Assembly: GCF_009857535.1 (NCBI RefSeq)
Contig: NZ_WWCS01000005.1
Span: 124,001-188,000 of the forward strand
Length of the DNA stretch: 64,000 nucleotides
Direction: 5' to 3'
From: Duganella margarita
GTDB lineage: Bacteria; Pseudomonadota; Gammaproteobacteria; Burkholderiales; Burkholderiaceae_D
Shown here: positions 54,243-62,019 of the stretch, piece after piece
Layout: every line of letters begins with the position of its first letter
How positions within the stretch are numbered: the first letter of the stretch is position 1
Translations under genes and position numbers: made by a program
The notes under the pieces: model-generated
Databases searched by the model: none
Told to the model about the DNA's origin: nothing
What the model saw: only the letters and a program-made list of their open reading frames with translations

Positions 54243-54740
54243 TTAGATTTCCTGCGCAGTCTGGGGCGCCAGTCCCGCGACTTTCTTGAATGCGTTCTCG
54301 ATATCCTGGCGTAGCTGATCCGGTGATGGATAGTTGCGGTAGCGGATGGTCTGGTAGCCGGCATTTCTCAGCATGGCGTCGCGGTCTGCATCTTTCGCTA
54401 TCTTCTTGTCATGGGTGCTATCGTCCAGCTCGATGACAGCGATCGGCGTCAGGGTTTTGGTGCAGATCAGGAAGTCGGCGATTTTGCGGTCGTAGCGGTT
54501 GCGGTCGTGGTGATCGCTGGTGGTCAACAGGGCGGCCAGCGGCACTTGGGCGAAGACGGTGCAGTCGGTGAGGGTTTCCGTCAGCCGGAAGAACATTTGC
54601 TGCTCACGCGCGGTCAGCGGCCGGCGCGGCTGGACCTTTAGCTGGCTGAGCGGTTTGAGTTTGCTGCGCTTCTTCGGGATAAGCGAGATTGCAATTAGTA
54701 TCCCGATGGTGGCGACGATCAGTAAAGCTGTGCTGTTCAT
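54243..54740 (-). CDS. DUF2726-domain protein with a membrane anchor
   Basis: A 165-residue protein. From ATG 54740 a hydrophobic helix (about 4-22, TALLIVATIGILIAISLI) anchors it. A basic linker and a DUF2726 domain follow (about 45-155: LTAREQQMFFRLTETL, FLICTKTLTPIAVIELDD, AGYQTIRYRNY). That domain has a restriction-endonuclease-like fold, with D and E-x-D-like positions in IADFLI and IELDD. Its role is unknown. Confidence 0.88.
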   Translation of the reverse strand: MNSTALLIVATIGILIAISLIPKKRSKLKPLSQLKVQPRRPLTAREQQMFFRLTETLTDCTVFAQVPLAALLTTSDHHDRNRYDRKIADFLICTKTLTPIAVIELDDSTHDKKIAKDADRDAMLRNAGYQTIRYRNYPSPDQLRQDIENAFKKVAGLAPQTAQEI

Positions 54741-54821
54741 GTCGAACCGTAAATAATTGTCTCGCGGCAATTTTACAGTTCGACATGCTTTCAATTCTCA
54801 TACTTTGTAACAGCCGGCCAT

Positions 54822-55172
54822 TTATTTGGCTTTGGCGGCCTCGTGCTGCTGGCGATATGCCTTCTCGGACGCCACGCTGCTGGCGATGACCTTGTCGTAG
54901 GCCGACTTGGTCAGGTTGATCGAGCAGAATTTGTCGAGCTCAGGCTTGATCTTGTCGACGGCGACTTCCTCGAATACCGCTTCTTTCTTGCCGTTCTGGC
55001 CGTGGCCGACGACGTAGTAGATGAAGCGCGGCTTGATGGTCTCGTCCAGGGAGATGTAATCGGCGCAGGTGGTTTTGACGATGGGTTTGGCGTGGTCGGC
55101 ATTCTGGGCCATGGCGGCGCTGGCGGTCAGGGTGGCAAGCGTCAATGCTGCAATGTGGGCGATAACTTTCAT
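54822..55172 (-). CDS. HdeA/HdeB-like periplasmic acid-stress protein
   Basis: A 116-residue exported protein with a signal peptide (1-22, cut at AMA-QN). The mature part follows HdeA: KPIVKTTCADYISLDETIKP and a second cysteine in LDKFCSINL. The two cysteines should form the HdeA disulfide. HdeA unfolds at low pH and binds other proteins to stop clumping. The match is at pattern level; acid-related regulation is not visible. Confidence 0.8.
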   Translation of the reverse strand: MKVIAHIAALTLATLTASAAMAQNADHAKPIVKTTCADYISLDETIKPRFIYYVVGHGQNGKKEAVFEEVAVDKIKPELDKFCSINLTKSAYDKVIASSVASEKAYRQQHEAAKAK

Positions 55173-55353
55173 GGCTAAACTCCTGAGATAAGGTTGGGTT
55201 TTTGATTGTTTTCGTGGCTGCGCAGCGACCAATTCAGCTTAGGTTTGGTGATTTAGAAATCACTTAAATGCCGATCTGCCTTAGGACCAGCAGTAAACCT
55301 GCCCGCAAGTAATGTTATTATTCCGGCATCCTTAACTCCATTCGAAGGCAGAA

Positions 55354-56334
55354 ATGATTCCGTTTTCTCGCATCGTGGTACTGGCTGCTTTGAGCATTGG
55401 CTTTGCCGGCGTGCTACACGCGGCTGAATTTGATAATGTCGCGCGTACCAAGCTGATTGAAGAATATGCGCAGAAGCTGCAAGATAGCTATGTTTTCCCG
55501 GAAAAAGGCAAGCTGTTGGCCGATAGCCTGCGCAGCCACCTGAAGCATGGCGACTATGCCGGGCTGGAGGAGAAAGCCTTGGCGGAGCAGGTGCAGAAAG
55601 ATCTGGATGCCATCGTGCCGGATCAGCACAACGGGCTGGTGTATGTTGAGTTTGATGCGCTGGAGGAGCCGCCACCGCCGCCGCCAAAGCCGGCTGTGCC
55701 AGTTGCGCGTCCGGGGCCAGATAATTTTGGCCTGGCCAAATTCGAGATGAAGGGCAAGGTGGCGTATCTGCAGGTCAGCCGCTTCGGGCCAGTGGATTCA
55801 TTTGCCAACGAGGCGCTCGCCAAGGTGATGACCCAGGCGGCCGGTAGCCAGGCCATGATTGTCGACTTGCGCGATGGACAGGGTGGCATGCCGCCAATGG
55901 TGACGCTACTGTCCAGCTATTTCTTTGATGATCGTCCTGTGCATTTGCTGGACGAGTTGGACCGGAGTGGCAAAGTCACGGATTCCTTTATCACCACCAC
56001 CAAGCTGGCCGGGCCACGCTACGGCAGCCAGCGCCCGCTGTATGTTCTGGTTGACGAAGAAACCGCATCGGCGGCGGAAGCTTTTGCTTACGGTTTGCAG
56101 CAGCAGAAGCGGGCGGTGATCGTCGGCCACAAGACCTCGGGCGGCGCGCACAAGCAGTTTGGCGAACCGGTGTCGCATCACCTGATCGCCTTCGTGGCGA
56201 TTGGCCGCAGTGTCGATCCGGTCACCCAGGCCAACTGGGAACGCACCGGCGTGCAGCCGGACGTCGAGGTGCCCGCCGCGCAGGCGTTGGACGTCGCCCT
56301 GGCGCAAATCGCGAAAGCCCCCGGCGCTCGGTAA
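55354..56334 (+). CDS. Exported S41-family peptidase (IRBP/tail-specific type)
   Basis: A 326-residue protein. A signal peptide (1-23) precedes a helical start (LIEEYAQKLQDSYVFPEKG) typical of the IRBP-like branch of S41. A Pro-rich insert lies near 105-120. The core shows VAYLQVSRFGP, IVDLRDGQGG, and the nucleophile serine in DEETASAAEAFAYGLQ, with KTSGGAHK next. It probably cleaves C-terminal or unfolded peptides in the periplasm. The substrate is unknown, and a PDZ domain is not obvious. Confidence 0.87.
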   Translation: MIPFSRIVVLAALSIGFAGVLHAAEFDNVARTKLIEEYAQKLQDSYVFPEKGKLLADSLRSHLKHGDYAGLEEKALAEQVQKDLDAIVPDQHNGLVYVEFDALEEPPPPPPKPAVPVARPGPDNFGLAKFEMKGKVAYLQVSRFGPVDSFANEALAKVMTQAAGSQAMIVDLRDGQGGMPPMVTLLSSYFFDDRPVHLLDELDRSGKVTDSFITTTKLAGPRYGSQRPLYVLVDEETASAAEAFAYGLQQQKRAVIVGHKTSGGAHKQFGEPVSHHLIAFVAIGRSVDPVTQANWERTGVQPDVEVPAAQALDVALAQIAKAPGAR

Positions 56335-56349
56335 CAGGTCTCGTTTATT

Positions 56350-56736
56350 TCACACGCTTTGAACGGGCCCAGGATACTGAGCTACCACGGGATCGGATGT
56401 AAGCAAGGCGACTCCCTCGATAATAGCCTGTGCTACAAGGATTCTGTCGAAGGGATCTTTATGGATTGATGGAAGACTGTCGATCGTAACGGCGTGTTCG
56501 CTGCTCACAGGTAGTTCTCTATAACCATTGTCAAGCAGTCCGCGTCTCAGCCTGCGCGGATCCACAAGAAAATCGTTGCGTCCGAGGCCGCGCTTGATCG
56601 TAATTTCCGATAGGCTGGCAGCACTGAACAACAGCTCGTTATTCGCGTCATCAAGTAAAGCGTGTGCGGCAGGGGGCAGCCGTTCAGGTTGCCCTGCTGC
56701 CCAGAGCAATAAATGTGTATCCAATAACAGCTTCAT
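56350..56736 (-). CDS. vapC: PIN-domain toxin, VapC type
   Basis: A 128-residue ribonuclease toxin. The PIN acidic residues appear in MKLLLDTHLLLWA (D6), SLSEITIKRG (E), and the late KDPFDRILVAQA and LTSDPVV. Such toxins cut tRNA or rRNA when their antitoxin is lost. It overlaps the antitoxin gene upstream by four bases. Confidence 0.92.
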   Translation of the reverse strand: MKLLLDTHLLLWAAGQPERLPPAAHALLDDANNELLFSAASLSEITIKRGLGRNDFLVDPRRLRRGLLDNGYRELPVSSEHAVTIDSLPSIHKDPFDRILVAQAIIEGVALLTSDPVVAQYPGPVQSV

Positions 56737-56978
56737 GCTTTACTGTTGAATAGCTGATCAATGACATCGGCCCCCATGCGGTCAAAGTCTTCCGGGACAA
56801 TAATTTGTCCGGCCATAAAACCGAGACGGTGAGTTTGATCAATTTTTGGCGGGTGGAGTGCCGTTACCTTTACAAGAGGTTTCCCCGCCTTTGTAATGAC
56901 AAACGACTCTCCTTTCGCAGCTTGCTCAACAAGTCTGGCAAGGTGCGTTTTTGCTTCATTGAGATTGACGGTAAGCAT
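56733..56978 (-). CDS. Phd/YefM-family antitoxin
   Basis: An 81-residue protein. The N-terminal DNA-binding part MLTVNLNEAKTHLARLVEQAAKGESFVIT is the Phd/YefM signature. The C-terminal tail (IIVPEDFDRMGADVIDQLF) should wrap and block the toxin. It is transcribed before the toxin, as usual, and likely represses the pair. Confidence 0.92.
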   Translation of the reverse strand: MLTVNLNEAKTHLARLVEQAAKGESFVITKAGKPLVKVTALHPPKIDQTHRLGFMAGQIIVPEDFDRMGADVIDQLFNSKA

Positions 56979-57053
56979 GGCTGCCTCTTGCTGGACTCAG
57001 TCTTCTTAGTTTGTACTAAAATCGCCTGACAAACTACCCAAAGGAGTGAGGAG

Positions 57054-58160
57054 ATGATTGATTTGAATCGACGCGGGCTTATGCTGGCTGCTGGTAGCGC
57101 TATCACGGTGTCGGCGGTGGGATTGCCGGTGTTGGCGGCGACGCCGGAACGGAAGCTGGGTTACGCGATTGTCGGGCTGGGCGGCTATGGACTGGGCATC
57201 ATTATTCCGCAGTTTAAGAACTGCCAGCACAGCAAGCTGGTGGCGCTGGTCAGTGGCGATCCGGTCAAGGCCAAGCGTGTCGCGGCCGAGTATGGTGTGC
57301 CGGAGCGCAGCATCTACAATTACGACAATTTCGACAGCATCAAGGACAATCCGGACATCGACGTGGTCTACGTCTGCTTGCCAGTGTCGATGCACGCCGA
57401 GTACACCATCCGCGCCGCGCAAGCCGGCAAGCATGTGATGTGCGAGAAGCCGATGGCGGTGTCGTCGAAGGAGTGTGAAGCGATGATCGCCGCCTGCAAG
57501 AAGGCCGGCAAGAAGCTGATGATCGGCTACCGCTGCCACTTCGAGGCCAACAATCTGGAAGCGCGCCGCCGCGCCCGCGCCGGTGATATCGGCAAGCTGC
57601 GCTACTTCCGCTCCGAACACGGCTTCACCGCCGGCAATCCCAACTCCTGGCGCCTGAAGAAAGCCATGTCCGGGGGCGGTTCGCTGATGGACATCGGCAT
57701 CTATGCGCTCAATGCGGCGCGCTACATGACGGCCGAGGAACCGATCGCCGTCTACGCCAAGGAAACCACCGACCGCAACGATCCACGCTTCCGCGAGGTG
57801 GAGGATATGATCGAGTTCGAGCTGGAGTTCCCTTCCGGCGTCATCGCATCCTGCATGTCGATGTACAGCGCCAACCAGAACCACATCCTGCTGATGGGCG
57901 ACAAGGGCCGCATCGATATGGAGCCGGGTACGCGCTACGACGGCAACAAGCTGTGGGTCGGACAGGATCGCAGCAACCTGATCACGCCGCCGCCGGGACC
58001 AGGCGCAACGCAATGGTCTGGCCAGCTGGACCATCTGTCGCTATGCGTGATCAATAACAAGGAGCCGATCGTGCCGGGCGAGGAAGGCTTGCGCGATATC
58101 CGCATCGTCGAAGCGATCTACCGCTCGGCGCGCGAGCAGAAGCGGATTGCGCTTACTTAG
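57054..58160 (+). CDS. Tat-exported Gfo/Idh/MocA oxidoreductase
   Basis: A 368-residue NAD(P)-dependent sugar oxidoreductase. The N terminus is a Tat signal (LNRRGLMLAAGSAITVSAV), as in the periplasmic glucose-fructose oxidoreductase of Zymomonas. The Rossmann motif GLGGYGLG comes next, then the EKP motif (GKHVMCEKPMAV) with the catalytic lysine, and GGGSLMDIGIYALNAARY. The cofactor is probably tightly bound and exported folded. The substrate is a sugar or sugar alcohol, not identifiable. AAAGGAG precedes the ATG. Confidence 0.93.
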   Translation: MIDLNRRGLMLAAGSAITVSAVGLPVLAATPERKLGYAIVGLGGYGLGIIIPQFKNCQHSKLVALVSGDPVKAKRVAAEYGVPERSIYNYDNFDSIKDNPDIDVVYVCLPVSMHAEYTIRAAQAGKHVMCEKPMAVSSKECEAMIAACKKAGKKLMIGYRCHFEANNLEARRRARAGDIGKLRYFRSEHGFTAGNPNSWRLKKAMSGGGSLMDIGIYALNAARYMTAEEPIAVYAKETTDRNDPRFREVEDMIEFELEFPSGVIASCMSMYSANQNHILLMGDKGRIDMEPGTRYDGNKLWVGQDRSNLITPPPGPGATQWSGQLDHLSLCVINNKEPIVPGEEGLRDIRIVEAIYRSAREQKRIALT

Positions 58161-58797
58161 CCAGGTCTTCGACGGCGCGGATGTCCAGCATCGACACCAC
58201 CAGATCCGCGCCGGTTAAAAATTCCTTCAGCGGGAAGCCGTCTTCCAGCGCCACCACCGAGCCTTCAACGATCGCCGCCGCGTCGCCGGCCGGGCGGTTG
58301 GGCGTGTGCGGCATGTAGGCGAATTGCGGGAAGCGGGTCTGGCCGCGCTCGGCAATTTCGTTGAGGCTGCGCGGCGCGGCACGCAACAGGCCGTTGCGCA
58401 CGCTGCGCTGGCGCTCTTCGCTGCGCTTTTTCAGCAGTTCGCCCAGGCGGGCGATTTCCTCGGTCAACCGGTCCGATTCGGACTGCTGGCTTTGCATTTC
58501 CTCGTCGCTCAGCGCTTCTTCCCATTGCGTCAGCTTCAGCAGGCCGCGCTTGTGCATGGCCTGGCGCTGCAGGTCGATTTCCAGCGTGGACTGGCGCGTC
58601 TTGTGGCCTTCCAGCGCCTGCACGACGCTGACGTCGCCATTGGCGCGGTGCCATTTGTCGTTGAAGTCGAATACCAGGCCGTCAAAGTAAAAATACATCG
58701 GCAGCGCGTGCGGCGAGAGCAGTATTTCCTGCGGCAGCAGATTCCAGCGCTCGGCCACTTCGGTCAGGGTCAGGGTGAGGGGTTCTATCGTAGGCAT
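58153..58797 (-). CDS. Conserved protein of unknown function with central coiled coil
   Basis: From ATG 58797 (MPTIEPLTLTLTEVAERW) about 214 residues; ATGs at 58803 and 58833 are also in frame. The N-terminal 70 residues suggest a compact fold (SPHALPMYFYFDGLVFDFND). A strong coiled coil spans about 90-140 (QQSESDRLTEEIARLGELLK, KKRSEERQRSV). The end is a mixed domain (VVALEDGFPLKEFLTGADLV). I do not recognise it. Its stop overlaps that of the oxidoreductase by eight bases. Confidence 0.7.
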   Translation of the reverse strand: MPTIEPLTLTLTEVAERWNLLPQEILLSPHALPMYFYFDGLVFDFNDKWHRANGDVSVVQALEGHKTRQSTLEIDLQRQAMHKRGLLKLTQWEEALSDEEMQSQQSESDRLTEEIARLGELLKKRSEERQRSVRNGLLRAAPRSLNEIAERGQTRFPQFAYMPHTPNRPAGDAAAIVEGSVVALEDGFPLKEFLTGADLVVSMLDIRAVEDLAK

Positions 58798-58857
58798 GCG
58801 CATATTTTCGCACACAGCCGGTAAAATAATCATCTTGCTGTCGGGGAGTGATTGAAG

Positions 58858-59223
58858 ATGATGTTTTTAAAAGTGCCGTTCGCGGAAAAAGAAGAAGCCA
58901 AGGCGCTCGGCGCGCGCTGGAATAGCGAGCGCAAGTCGTGGTACGTGCCGGATGGCAAAGACACCGGCGCCTTCGAGCGCTGGCTGCCGCCCGGCGGCGC
59001 CGATTTTGTGCCGGCGGTGGCCAAGCCGTCGCTCAAGTCGCGCCCGGTGATGACGGATTCGTATGCCGGCAAGCCGGTGATCGGCCGCTTCTACGTCGAG
59101 TTGCAGCACGACTGCGATCCGTTCGTAGTGTGCCCGGTGTGCGCCCCCAAGTTGGCCAGTTCAGGCTGGCAAGCGCATTACGACGATGTTGCGAAAATGC
59201 TAAATCCGCTGCGACCGGCATGA
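58858..59223 (+). CDS. DUF5710-domain protein
   Basis: A 121-residue protein. The start MFLKVPFAEKEEAKALGARWNSERKSWYVPDG is the short DUF5710 unit, often found in plasmid and phage primase or Zn-binding proteins. The second half has a cysteine pair (VVCPVCAPKL) and is unassigned. ATG 58858 follows GGGAG by nine bases. It is divergent from the coiled-coil gene. Confidence 0.75.
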   Translation: MMFLKVPFAEKEEAKALGARWNSERKSWYVPDGKDTGAFERWLPPGGADFVPAVAKPSLKSRPVMTDSYAGKPVIGRFYVELQHDCDPFVVCPVCAPKLASSGWQAHYDDVAKMLNPLRPA

Positions 59224-59266
59224 TGCTCTATTTACAAAACTGACGGGAAGTGCAATCCTCGTTCTG

Positions 59267-60340
59267 ATGAATCGCACGACTCTGCAGCCCACCTTCCGTA
59301 CTGAAAACCGGCTGGCCGAGCCGGTGTTGCGTTGCCGCCAACCGGCCGATATTTTCGAGGCCCTGTTCCAGAGTATCCAGGGCGGCGAGGCGCACGCCCG
59401 CCCGACGCTGGAGCTGACGCCCGGCTCACCGTTTTTGCCGTTCCTGGAAATCGGCTATGCGCTGCGCGCCTGCGTGGAAAAACCGGCCCGCCACGATTAC
59501 CTGCTGGAGCGCCTGCGTCCGCACTTGAGTGTGATGATCGGCACGCTGCCGGCCAGCATCCTGCCGATGGGCATGCTGCCCAAGCTGGCGCCGCTGCCCG
59601 GTTTCCGTCCGCTGGAGGCTATTTCGGACGACGAAGTGCATGACTGGCTGATCCTCGAGGGAGGCCTGATCTACGGCGAAATGCAGCGCTTCGAGCTGGA
59701 AAACTATTTTGACGCCATCAAACCCTTTCTGTCTCCCGGCGGCGTGATGGTCGACCTCGGCAGCGGCCTGGGCAAAGTGGTGATGACGGCTGCGCTGAGC
59801 TGGCCTTTCACGCGCTGCGTCGGCATTGAGCTGATGAATTATCGGCACCGGCTGGCGCAGGAGCGGCTGATCAAGCTGTTGACGCTGACGCGCCAGGGGC
59901 TGGAATCCCTGCCGCGACCGCTGACGCTCGATACGCCGCTGCTATTGCCCTCCGGACTGCAGGCCAGCGGCAGCCATTTGCTGGAATTGGGTTCGCGCAT
60001 CGCCTTTGTCGAGAGCGATATGTTCAAGTTCGACGTGCGCGGCGCCAGTCTGGTGTTCTTGTACAGCACCTGTTTCGGCCCGCTGATGGATGCGATCAGC
60101 AACAAATTGGCGCGGGAATTGCAGGAAGGCGCGCTGGTCACCACCACCACCTATCCGATCAAGCACCCGGCGTTCCGGTTACTGCAGTCGCATGCCCCGG
60201 GTACGCTATCGTGGACCAGTGTGATGATTTACCAGCGCGTCGGGCCGCCGATGGACGAGCCGGCATCGGAAGCGCGCTATCTGCACCAGCCGGACATCGC
60301 AGCGTGGGAAGCCCGCGTGCGTGCCGAACTGGCCGGTTAA
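59267..60340 (+). CDS. SAM-dependent methyltransferase with DOT1-like core
   Basis: A 357-residue protein. The SAM-binding motif is VMVDLGSGLGKVVMTAAL, then RCVGIELMNYRHRLAQ. The DLGSGxGxxV..GIE arrangement is that of the DOT1 family. A helical N-terminal domain covers about 1-140. Residues 205-270 add an insertion before SLVFLYSTCFGPLMD, which takes the place of the DOT1 NNFAF-type block. The target is unknown; bacteria have no nucleosomes. The stop shares TTAA with argP. Confidence 0.8.
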   Translation: MNRTTLQPTFRTENRLAEPVLRCRQPADIFEALFQSIQGGEAHARPTLELTPGSPFLPFLEIGYALRACVEKPARHDYLLERLRPHLSVMIGTLPASILPMGMLPKLAPLPGFRPLEAISDDEVHDWLILEGGLIYGEMQRFELENYFDAIKPFLSPGGVMVDLGSGLGKVVMTAALSWPFTRCVGIELMNYRHRLAQERLIKLLTLTRQGLESLPRPLTLDTPLLLPSGLQASGSHLLELGSRIAFVESDMFKFDVRGASLVFLYSTCFGPLMDAISNKLARELQEGALVTTTTYPIKHPAFRLLQSHAPGTLSWTSVMIYQRVGPPMDEPASEARYLHQPDIAAWEARVRAELAG

Positions 60341-61221
60341 AGCAGCCAGTTGCGCGCAGTAGCGATCAAATTGTCCGACAATGCCCGCGTAAACGGGGTC
60401 TGGATGTCCCACATATGCCATATCAGCGGCACGTCCAGCCATTTACCGGGCGCCAGATCCACCAGCTGGCCCTGCTGGAGTTGCCGCTGGCATTGGGGTA
60501 GCGGCAGCATGCCGTAGCCAAAACCCGCCTCGACAAATCGCACATAGCCTTCCGAGCTGGACAGCGCGTGGTGCGGATAGCGGCCGGTATAGCCCGTATG
60601 CTGGGCGATGAAGCGGGTTTGCAGCATGTCCTTGCGGTCGAAGGTCATCACCGGCGCATGCGGAACGGTTTCGGCCGTCATGCCGCCCGGGAACCAGCGG
60701 GCGGCAAATGCCGGCGTCGCCACACAAAAATAGCGCATGATGCCCAGCGGCGTGGCGGTGGTGCCGGGTACCTGGGCGGTTTCACTTGTGACGCAGCCGA
60801 ACACCCGGCCTTCGCGCAGCATGCTCAGCGTGTGGTCCTGGTCGTCCAGGCGAATCTGCAACATGCAGTCGCCGCTCTGCATCAACGGCGTCACCGCTTC
60901 CTGCAACCAGGTGGCGGCGCTGTCGGCGTTGACGGCGATGGCGATTTCGGGACGGATATCGCGGTCGCCGGGGCGCTTGTCCAGTGCCGATTCCAGCAGC
61001 CGCACCTGGCGGTAATGGGCGATCAAACGCTGCCCGGCTTCGGTCGGCGAGGGCGGCTGGCTGCGCACGATCAGCAACTCGCCGGCGCTGTTTTCCAGCA
61101 GGCGGATGCGCTGCGACACCGCCGATTGGGTGATCGACAAGGCCACAGCAGCCTTGTCAAAACTGCCATGATCGATTACCGCGTCGAGCGCGGCCAGTCC
61201 CCGGTAGTCTACGTGGCTCAT
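60337..61221 (-). CDS. argP: LysR-type regulator ArgP (IciA)
   Basis: A 294-residue regulator. The helix-turn-helix is GSFDKAAVALSITQSAVSQRI (about 18-40), then the LysR substrate-binding domain. The sequence (DYRGLAALDAVIDHGSFDKAA, GTTATPLGIMRYFCVA, GFGYGMLP) is that of ArgP, which senses arginine and lysine and turns on the exporter gene argO. The divergent neighbour at 61309 is such an exporter. Confidence 0.92.
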   Translation of the reverse strand: MSHVDYRGLAALDAVIDHGSFDKAAVALSITQSAVSQRIRLLENSAGELLIVRSQPPSPTEAGQRLIAHYRQVRLLESALDKRPGDRDIRPEIAIAVNADSAATWLQEAVTPLMQSGDCMLQIRLDDQDHTLSMLREGRVFGCVTSETAQVPGTTATPLGIMRYFCVATPAFAARWFPGGMTAETVPHAPVMTFDRKDMLQTRFIAQHTGYTGRYPHHALSSSEGYVRFVEAGFGYGMLPLPQCQRQLQQGQLVDLAPGKWLDVPLIWHMWDIQTPFTRALSDNLIATARNWLL

Positions 61222-61308
61222 TAGCTTCTCTAATACTTGGCAAATAATATTAATTATACTTATCTTGCGGCTGGCCGTAATCTGGCGTTTTTTTGCACGG
61301 AGACGGCC

Positions 61309-61914
61309 ATGGAAGCCACCGCTTTTTTGAAAGGTATCGGTCTGGGCGGTAGCCTGATCGTTGCTATCGGTTCACAAAACGCTTATTTATTGCGGCAAGC
61401 GTTGAAGCGCGAATTTGTCATAACTTGTATTGCCATCTGTATTATCTGCGACGTGGTGTTAATTGCCGCCGGCGTCGCGGGTATGGGAAAGCTGATTATC
61501 GAAGCGCCAGCGCTGTTATTCTGGATAAAGATCGCCGGCGCCGGATTTTTGTTCTGGTATGGATTGCGTGCTGCGCGTTCGGCATGTAATCCATCGGCCA
61601 TGGTCGACGATCAAAATAACACTGCGCCAGATCGAAAAACCGTGATTGCCGCCATGCTGGCCTTCAGTTTATTAAATCCACACGTTTATCTGGATACCGT
61701 CGTTTTATTAGGTTCCATCGGCGGGCAGCAGCCCGGCGATGGCAGGCTCTATTTTGCTTTGGGAGCAATGTTGGCATCCATCTTATGGTTTAGCAGCCTG
61801 GGTCTCGGTGCGCAGTATTTGAGGCCGGTATTTTACCGGCCAGGCGCCTGGCGAATTCTGGATGGGATTATCGCGCTGGTCATGTGGAGTCTTGCCATTT
61901 CGTTGTTTCTTTAG
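61309..61914 (+). CDS. argO: LysE/ArgO-family amino-acid exporter
   Basis: A 201-residue inner-membrane protein with about six helices. Family blocks are FLKGIGLGGSLIVAIGSQNAYLLRQ, ICDVVLIAAGVAGMG, and LLNPHVYLDTVVLLGSIGGQ. It exports basic amino acids, probably arginine or lysine. ATG 61309 follows GGAGACGG. It is divergent from argP with 87 bases between the starts, matching the usual regulatory pair. Confidence 0.93.
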   Translation: MEATAFLKGIGLGGSLIVAIGSQNAYLLRQALKREFVITCIAICIICDVVLIAAGVAGMGKLIIEAPALLFWIKIAGAGFLFWYGLRAARSACNPSAMVDDQNNTAPDRKTVIAAMLAFSLLNPHVYLDTVVLLGSIGGQQPGDGRLYFALGAMLASILWFSSLGLGAQYLRPVFYRPGAWRILDGIIALVMWSLAISLFL

Positions 61915-62019
61915 GGCGCAAGCTCAAAACTGGCTGGTACGTGCTAATTTTTGGCATGATTTGGCCGCGGTTGGGCTTACAATGACATGGTTACTTGAAC
62001 CGCGCCGCAGCGGCGCCGC

